Source: Armatimonadota bacterium
GTDB lineage: Bacteria; Sysuimicrobiota; Sysuimicrobiia; Sysuimicrobiales; Humicultoraceae
DNA: 64,000 nucleotides
NCBI GenBank assembly: GCA_031081715.1
Contig: JAVHMA010000004.1
Location: forward strand, 85,532 to 149,531
Direction of reading: 5' to 3'
Made by a program: the position numbers and the translations under genes. Of the stretch, positions 60,238 through 64,000 are shown one piece after another. Below the pieces are notes generated by a model. It was given only the letters and a program-made list of their open reading frames with translations. It did no database searches and was not told where the DNA came from. The stretch's first letter is position 1. Every line of letters begins with the position of its first letter.

Positions 60238-61461
60238 ATGCACATCCTGCTCACGCATGTCCTGATCGGGCGCGGCGGGGACGCCATCCAGTGGTCCTCG
60301 CTCGCCGAGGCGCTCCGCGCCGCCGGCCATCAGGTCGAGCTGGCCGGCGCCCACGCCGTCCAGCCGTACGGGGCCGGCGGTGCCGGCGCGCGCGCGCGCG
60401 ACGCCGGGCGTCGGTTGCCCTGGTGGATGCGCGACCTGCTGGAAGCGGCTCTGATCCCGCTCGCGTGGTCTCGGGCCTGGCGGCTGGCCCGCCGCACGCC
60501 CCCGGACCTCATCGTCCACCGGGCCTCGACGTACGACGTGCTGGGCGCCGCCCTTGCGCGGACCCTCCGAGTCCCGCTGGTCGCGTACGTGGATGCGCAT
60601 GTGCCGCTGGAGCGCGGCTTCCGACGGGAGTGGTACTGGGCGTGGCTGTACCGCATGGCGATGGCCGCACTCGGCCGAGCGGCCACGCGCGTCGTGGTGC
60701 CGTCGGCGGCCGTGCGAGACCTGTGCGCGGCCCTGGGCGTGCCTGCGATCCGGCTCGTCGTAGAGCCGAACGGGGTCGCCGAGCGCTACCTGCGCCTGGG
60801 TGCGGAAGCCGCGCGGCGGTCGCCGCCGCTGGCTGCGCCGGGCCGGTGTACGATCGGGTTCGCGGGGAGCCTGTCGGCCTGGCATCGAGTGGACCTGTTG
60901 CTGGACGCGGTCGCGCGCCTCACCTCGCGTGGCGACGGAGTCGCCTACCGCCTGGTCGTCGTGGGCGGAGGGGCCGGAGCCATCGGGCTCCGTCGCGGCG
61001 CGGCCAGGCTGGGGATCGCGCCGCTGGTGGAGTGGCGCGGCCCGTTGCCACACGACGCGGCGCTCGCGGCCATGGAGGCATTCGATGTCGCCGTGCTGCC
61101 CGGGACGCTGGCGTCGGGCACCCCGATGAAGCTCGTGGAGTACGCGGCGATGGGTCGGCCGATCGTCGCGCCTGACCTTCCGAACGTGCGCGCGATGCTG
61201 CCGGACGGCGAGCGTGCGGTTCTTGTCGCGCCTGGCGATCCAGTGGCCCTGGCCGAGGCGGTTGCCGCGCTGGCCGCGGCTCCGGACCGCGCCCGTCGGC
61301 TCGGCGAGGCGGCCCGCCGGTGGGCCGCGGGCCGGACCTGGGAGGCGATGGCGCGGCGCGTGGTGCGCGTCGTGCCGGACGCCCCGACGCCCCCCGAGCG
61401 GCCCGCGCCGGCGCAGCCCACGCCCGCCGGCGCGCTGGGCGGGCTGCGCCAGGAGCCCTAG
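60238..61461 (+). CDS. Family 4 glycosyltransferase
   Basis: A 407-residue GT-B enzyme. The N-terminal domain has HILLTHVLIGRGGDAIQWSS and LAEALRAAGHQVELAGAH; the C-terminal domain has VVEPNGVAERYLRLG, IGFAGSLSAWHRVDLLLDAV, YRLVVVGGGAGAIGL, ASGTPMKLVEYAAMGRPIVA and a Pro/Ala-rich tail (about 385-407). ATG 60238 was kept as the first in-frame start before the first beta strand. It is divergent from the GT2 gene upstream and precedes sugar-nucleotide genes by 34 bases. Confidence 0.88.
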   Translation: MHILLTHVLIGRGGDAIQWSSLAEALRAAGHQVELAGAHAVQPYGAGGAGARARDAGRRLPWWMRDLLEAALIPLAWSRAWRLARRTPPDLIVHRASTYDVLGAALARTLRVPLVAYVDAHVPLERGFRREWYWAWLYRMAMAALGRAATRVVVPSAAVRDLCAALGVPAIRLVVEPNGVAERYLRLGAEAARRSPPLAAPGRCTIGFAGSLSAWHRVDLLLDAVARLTSRGDGVAYRLVVVGGGAGAIGLRRGAARLGIAPLVEWRGPLPHDAALAAMEAFDVAVLPGTLASGTPMKLVEYAAMGRPIVAPDLPNVRAMLPDGERAVLVAPGDPVALAEAVAALAAAPDRARRLGEAARRWAAGRTWEAMARRVVRVVPDAPTPPERPAPAQPTPAGALGGLRQEP

Positions 61462-61495
61462 CCGCGCCCGCGCGGCAGACCTGCGGAGGACGACG

Positions 61496-61966
61496 GTGCT
61501 GCCTGGGATCGCGGTCCGCGCCCTGACGAAGATCCCTGATGAGCGCGGCTTTTTCATGGAGGCCCTGCGCGCCGACTGGCGCGACCTGCTAGGAGACGAC
61601 GCCATCGTGCAGGCGAACCTTTCGCTGAGCCACCCCGGGGTGGTGCGCGCCTGGCACCGACACGCGCGCGGCCAGGTGGACTACTTCCTGGTGCTCGCGG
61701 GCTGGGTGCGCATCTGCGCGTTCGACGACGCCGAGGGTTCGCCCACGCGCGGGCAGGTGACCGAGGTCACGTCGAGCGGCGAGGTCCCGCAGCTCGTCCG
61801 CGTGCCGGGGCACTACTGGCACGGCACGATGACGCTCGGTGCCGCGCCCTCGCTCACGGTGTACTTCACGACCAGGCTCTACGACCACGCGAGCCCGGAC
61901 GAGGAGCGCCGGCCCTGGAACGATCCGGCCGTGCCCTACGACTGGCTGCGGCCCGTCCACCGCTAG
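61496..61966 (+). CDS. RmlC-like cupin epimerase (dTDP-4-dehydrorhamnose 3,5-epimerase family)
   Basis: A 156-residue cupin of the RmlC family, shorter than the usual ~180. It has IPDERGFFMEALRADW, QANLSLSHPGVVRAWHRHA with the family's active-site His, GQVDYFLVLAGWVRICAFD, RVPGHYWHGTMTLG and a C-terminal PYDWLRPVHR. The typical RGLHxQ is RAWHRHA here, so this may be a related sugar epimerase rather than classical RmlC. GTG 61496 has GGAGGA five bases upstream. Confidence 0.8.
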   Translation: MLPGIAVRALTKIPDERGFFMEALRADWRDLLGDDAIVQANLSLSHPGVVRAWHRHARGQVDYFLVLAGWVRICAFDDAEGSPTRGQVTEVTSSGEVPQLVRVPGHYWHGTMTLGAAPSLTVYFTTRLYDHASPDEERRPWNDPAVPYDWLRPVHR

Positions 61967-61968
61967 GT

Positions 61969-62994
61969 ATGGCCCGGGTGCTGGTGACCGGTGGCGCCGG
62001 GTACATCGGCTCGGTGCTCACCGGCGCGCTCCTCGAGGCGGGCCACGATGTCACGGTGCTCGACCGGTTCTTCTTCGGCCGCGAGCCGCTGGGGACGGTG
62101 GCCGACCACCCGCGCCTGCGCCTGGTCCACGACGACATCCGCTGGTGCGCGCCCGAGGTCTTCGAGGGGATCGAGGTCGTCCTGGACCTGGCCGCGCTCT
62201 CGAACGATCCCTCGGGCGAGCTGGACCCCGAGCGCACAATGGAGATCAACCACCGGGGCCGCGTGCGCGTCGCCCGGCTGGCACGGGAGCGCGGCGCGGC
62301 GCGCTACATCCTGGCGTCGTCGTGCAGCATCTACGGGTTCCGCGACGACACGGTGCTCGACGAGACCTCGCCGCCGGCCCCGCTGACCACCTACGCGCGT
62401 GCGAACCTCCTGGCCGAGCAGGAGACGCTGCCGCTCGCCGGGCGCGGGTTCACCGTCACAGTGCTGCGGCAGGCCACGGTCTACGGCCTATCGCCGCGCA
62501 TGCGCTTCGACCTGGCGATCAACGGGATGGTGCTGGGGCTCTACCGGACGGGGCGCATCCCGGTGCTGCGGGACGGCCGCCAGTGGCGGCCGTTCGTGCA
62601 CGTCCGGGACACCGTGCAGGCATTTCTGCTGGCGGCGGCCGCCCCGCCGGAACAAGTGAGCGGTCAGATATTCAATGTCGGTTCCGACGACCAGAACGTC
62701 CAGGTGCTGCCGCTGGCCGAGCTCGTCGCGCGCGCCACCGGGCGCGAGGCGGCGGTCGAGTGGTACGGCCAGCCGGACCACCGTTCCTACCGGGTCAGCT
62801 TCCGCAAGTGCCGCGAGGTGTTGGGCTTCGTCCCGCGGTGGACTCCGGCGAGCGGCGCGCGCGAGGTGATGGAGGCGCTAAAGGCGGGACACGTCACCGA
62901 CGACCCGCGCACGCGGACTGTGGCCTGGTACAGGACGCTGCTCGAAGGGGGCGAGGCCCCCGAGGGGGTCGTCATGCGCGGCCGTGTCCTCTGA
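61969..62994 (+). CDS. NAD-dependent epimerase/dehydratase (extended SDR) with a changed catalytic motif
   Basis: A 341-residue SDR with VLVTGGAGYIGSVLTGALLE, DRFFFGREPLG, LDLAALSNDPSGELDP, the active-site SSCSIYG (117-123) and TTYARANLLAEQ. The usual catalytic YxxxK reads Tyr142-Ala-Arg-Ala-Asn146, so the Lys is replaced by Asn; the other sugar SDR genes in the window (UXS, gmd, fcl, the 39954 epimerase, RmlD) keep Lys. It could still bind NAD and a nucleotide sugar, or Lys function may be met differently. It starts 2 bases after the RmlC-like stop. Confidence 0.85.
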   Translation: MARVLVTGGAGYIGSVLTGALLEAGHDVTVLDRFFFGREPLGTVADHPRLRLVHDDIRWCAPEVFEGIEVVLDLAALSNDPSGELDPERTMEINHRGRVRVARLARERGAARYILASSCSIYGFRDDTVLDETSPPAPLTTYARANLLAEQETLPLAGRGFTVTVLRQATVYGLSPRMRFDLAINGMVLGLYRTGRIPVLRDGRQWRPFVHVRDTVQAFLLAAAAPPEQVSGQIFNVGSDDQNVQVLPLAELVARATGREAAVEWYGQPDHRSYRVSFRKCREVLGFVPRWTPASGAREVMEALKAGHVTDDPRTRTVAWYRTLLEGGEAPEGVVMRGRVL

Positions 62995-63883
62995 CCGTCC
63001 ACCGCGCGTCGCGGTGATCGGCGCCCCCGGACAGTTCGGCTCGGACCTGATGCGGGTCATGGCGGCCTGGGCACCGGTGGGCCTCGGCCACGCCGACGTC
63101 GAAGTCGCCGACGCCGCGCAGGTGCTGGCGCGGTTGGAGGCGGTCGCGCCCGATGCCGTGGTGACCTGCGCGGCCTTCCACCGCGTGGACGAGTGCGAGC
63201 GCCGGCCCGAGGAGGCGTTTCGCGTCAACGCCCTGGGCGCCCGCAACGTGGCGGCGGCCTGCGCGCGGCTGCGGGCGCTGTGCGTGTATGTCAGCACGGA
63301 CTACGTGTTCGGCGGCGAGCAGGACCGTCCGTACGCGGAGACCGACCCGCCCGGGCCGGTCAACGTCTACGGCACGTCCAAGCTCGCCGGCGAGTTCCTG
63401 GTCGCCGCCACCGCCCCGCGGTGGCTCGTCGTGCGAGTCGCGAGCGTCTTCGGGGTCGCGGGCGCGCGGGGTAAGGGTGGCAACTTCGTGGAGACCATGA
63501 TCGCGAAGGCGCGCGCCGGCGAGCGACTCCGGGTGGTGGACGACCTGGTGATGTCTCCCACGTACGCCGCAGACGCCGCCGCGGTGGTGGCGGCTCTGAT
63601 CCGCGGCGGCCACCTCGGCGTCATCCACGCCGCAAACGCCGGTGCGTGCACCTGGTTCGAGTTCGCGGCCGCGATCTTCCGCGAGCTCGGCTGGGACGTC
63701 CCGCTGGAGCGGGGGCGCTCTAGCGATGCCGCGCCGGCCACACGCCGGCCCCGCAACGCCGCGCTGGCCTCGCCGCGTCTCGCGGCGCTCGGTCTTGCGC
63801 CGCCGGCATGGCAGGATGCGCTCCGGCGATACCTGGTTGCCCGCGGTCACCTGCCGGGCGTCGTGGGCGCCGACCGCGGATGA
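62984..63883 (+). CDS. rmlD: dTDP-4-dehydrorhamnose reductase-like SDR (RmlD)
   Basis: A 299-residue RmlD-type reductase: VAVIGAPGQFGSDLMRVMA (canonical GxxGQLG region), CAAFHRVDECERRPEEAFRV, YVSTDYVFGGEQDRPYAE, NVYGTSKLAGEFL (Tyr and Lys) and a C-terminal ATRRPRNAALASPRLAALGL, which matches the RPxxSxL tail of the family. It would reduce a 4-keto sugar to finish dTDP-rhamnose or a related deoxysugar. GTG 62984 overlaps the upstream gene by 11 bases. Confidence 0.87.
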   Translation: MSSDRPPRVAVIGAPGQFGSDLMRVMAAWAPVGLGHADVEVADAAQVLARLEAVAPDAVVTCAAFHRVDECERRPEEAFRVNALGARNVAAACARLRALCVYVSTDYVFGGEQDRPYAETDPPGPVNVYGTSKLAGEFLVAATAPRWLVVRVASVFGVAGARGKGGNFVETMIAKARAGERLRVVDDLVMSPTYAADAAAVVAALIRGGHLGVIHAANAGACTWFEFAAAIFRELGWDVPLERGRSSDAAPATRRPRNAALASPRLAALGLAPPAWQDALRRYLVARGHLPGVVGADRG

Positions 63884-63909
63884 TGCGCACCGCGTCTGCG
63901 CCTGTCGGC

Positions 63910-63953
63910 GTTCAGTGATTTTGTCACCCTATCTGTTCCGTGAAAATGTCACG
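63910..63953. repeat. Two tandem 19-base repeats, probable insertion-sequence end
   Basis: Two 19-base units occur 25 bases apart: GTTCAGTGATTTTGTCACC (63910-63928) and GTTCCGTGAAAATGTCACG (63935-63953), identical at 14 of 19 positions. They are AT-rich against a very GC-rich background. The form resembles the multiple terminal repeats of IS21-family elements; that is from memory and needs a database check. The element would extend beyond the window end. Confidence 0.45.
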
Positions 63954-64000
63954 CCGGCCTCGCGGAGCTCTTTGCGTCTCTTGCCTTCGCGCGCGAATCG
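63929..64000 (-). CDS. Possible C-terminal end of an insertion-sequence protein (partial)
   Basis: On the - strand the last 72 bases are open and end in TAG at 63931-63929, giving 23 residues with a charged end (EGKRRKELREAGVTFSRNR). Its codons (AGA, AAA, TCA, ACA, TTT) are rare in the rest of the window, which suggests foreign DNA. The final codons run into the repeat unit at 63935-63953, as can occur at IS ends. The frame is short, so this could also be chance. Confidence 0.3.
   Translation of the reverse strand, partial: RFAREGKRRKELREAGVTFSRNR

Overview
The window reads as one contiguous piece of a very GC-rich (roughly 70% or more by eye) bacterial chromosome. It is gene-dense, with no gene-free stretch over 300 bases, and has heavy GTG start usage and many GTGA/ATGA stop-start overlaps. 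Two OstA/Lpt-type proteins, two LpxB-like glycosyltransferases, an MsbA-type exporter and an O-antigen style locus point to a cell with an outer membrane. The style fits uncultivated soil or groundwater lineages such as Rokubacteria, NC10 or CSP1-3/Sysuimicrobia-like bacteria. That placement is a guess from style, not a phylogenetic result. I see no rRNA, tRNA or CRISPR array.

Bases 1-13894 are mostly housekeeping genes on the + strand: the RNA ligase RtcB, an acyl-CoA dehydrogenase, a homocysteine methyltransferase/methylenetetrahydrofolate reductase fusion, an SRPBCC protein, an Mrp-type P-loop ATPase, an aldehyde dehydrogenase, a TPR lipid/secretion-type protein, an LptA-like protein, a shikimate dehydrogenase, a zinc alcohol dehydrogenase, an M48 protease and a PHP-domain protein. 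A MoaD-MoaE fusion lies on the - strand.

Bases 13886-21906 form a tightly coupled - strand operon: two LpxB-like proteins, an MsbA-like ABC exporter, three family 2 glycosyltransferases and an O-antigen ligase/polymerase-like membrane protein. It starts at a divergent promoter with a palindromic -10 (21915-21922), opposite a + strand ArnT-like GT39 gene and an OstA-like gene.

Bases 25220-45512 are a surface-polysaccharide locus. They encode phosphomannomutase, UDP-xylose synthase, GDP-mannose dehydratase, GDP-fucose synthase, an AlkP-superfamily enzyme, a Wzx-type flippase, several glycosyltransferases (one a GT2-GT4 fusion), a second ligase/polymerase, a WbaP-type initiating transferase, two nucleotidyltransferases, a UDP-GlcNAc 4-epimerase, a UDP-glucose dehydrogenase and an ABC (Wzm/Wzt) exporter. 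An adenine phosphoribosyltransferase gene sits among them. Together they can plausibly make UDP-GlcA, UDP-Xyl, GDP-Fuc and possibly dTDP-Rha, then assemble and export a heteropolysaccharide. Parts of both the Wzx/Wzy and the ABC export routes are present.

Bases 45481-50433 hold a three-gene minor pilin operon, a small lipoprotein-like gene and two tandem GT8-like genes. Bases 50482-63883 hold a secreted V8-like protease, two more AlkP-superfamily enzymes flanking a 1246-residue triple glycosyltransferase, further glycosyltransferases and RmlC/RmlD-type sugar genes. The last ~90 bases look like the edge of an insertion sequence.

The most unusual content is the set of three AlkP-superfamily enzymes, two with a shared inserted domain, translationally coupled to multi-domain glycosyltransferases. 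This may be a polysaccharide or glycolipid phospho-modification system that has not been described.
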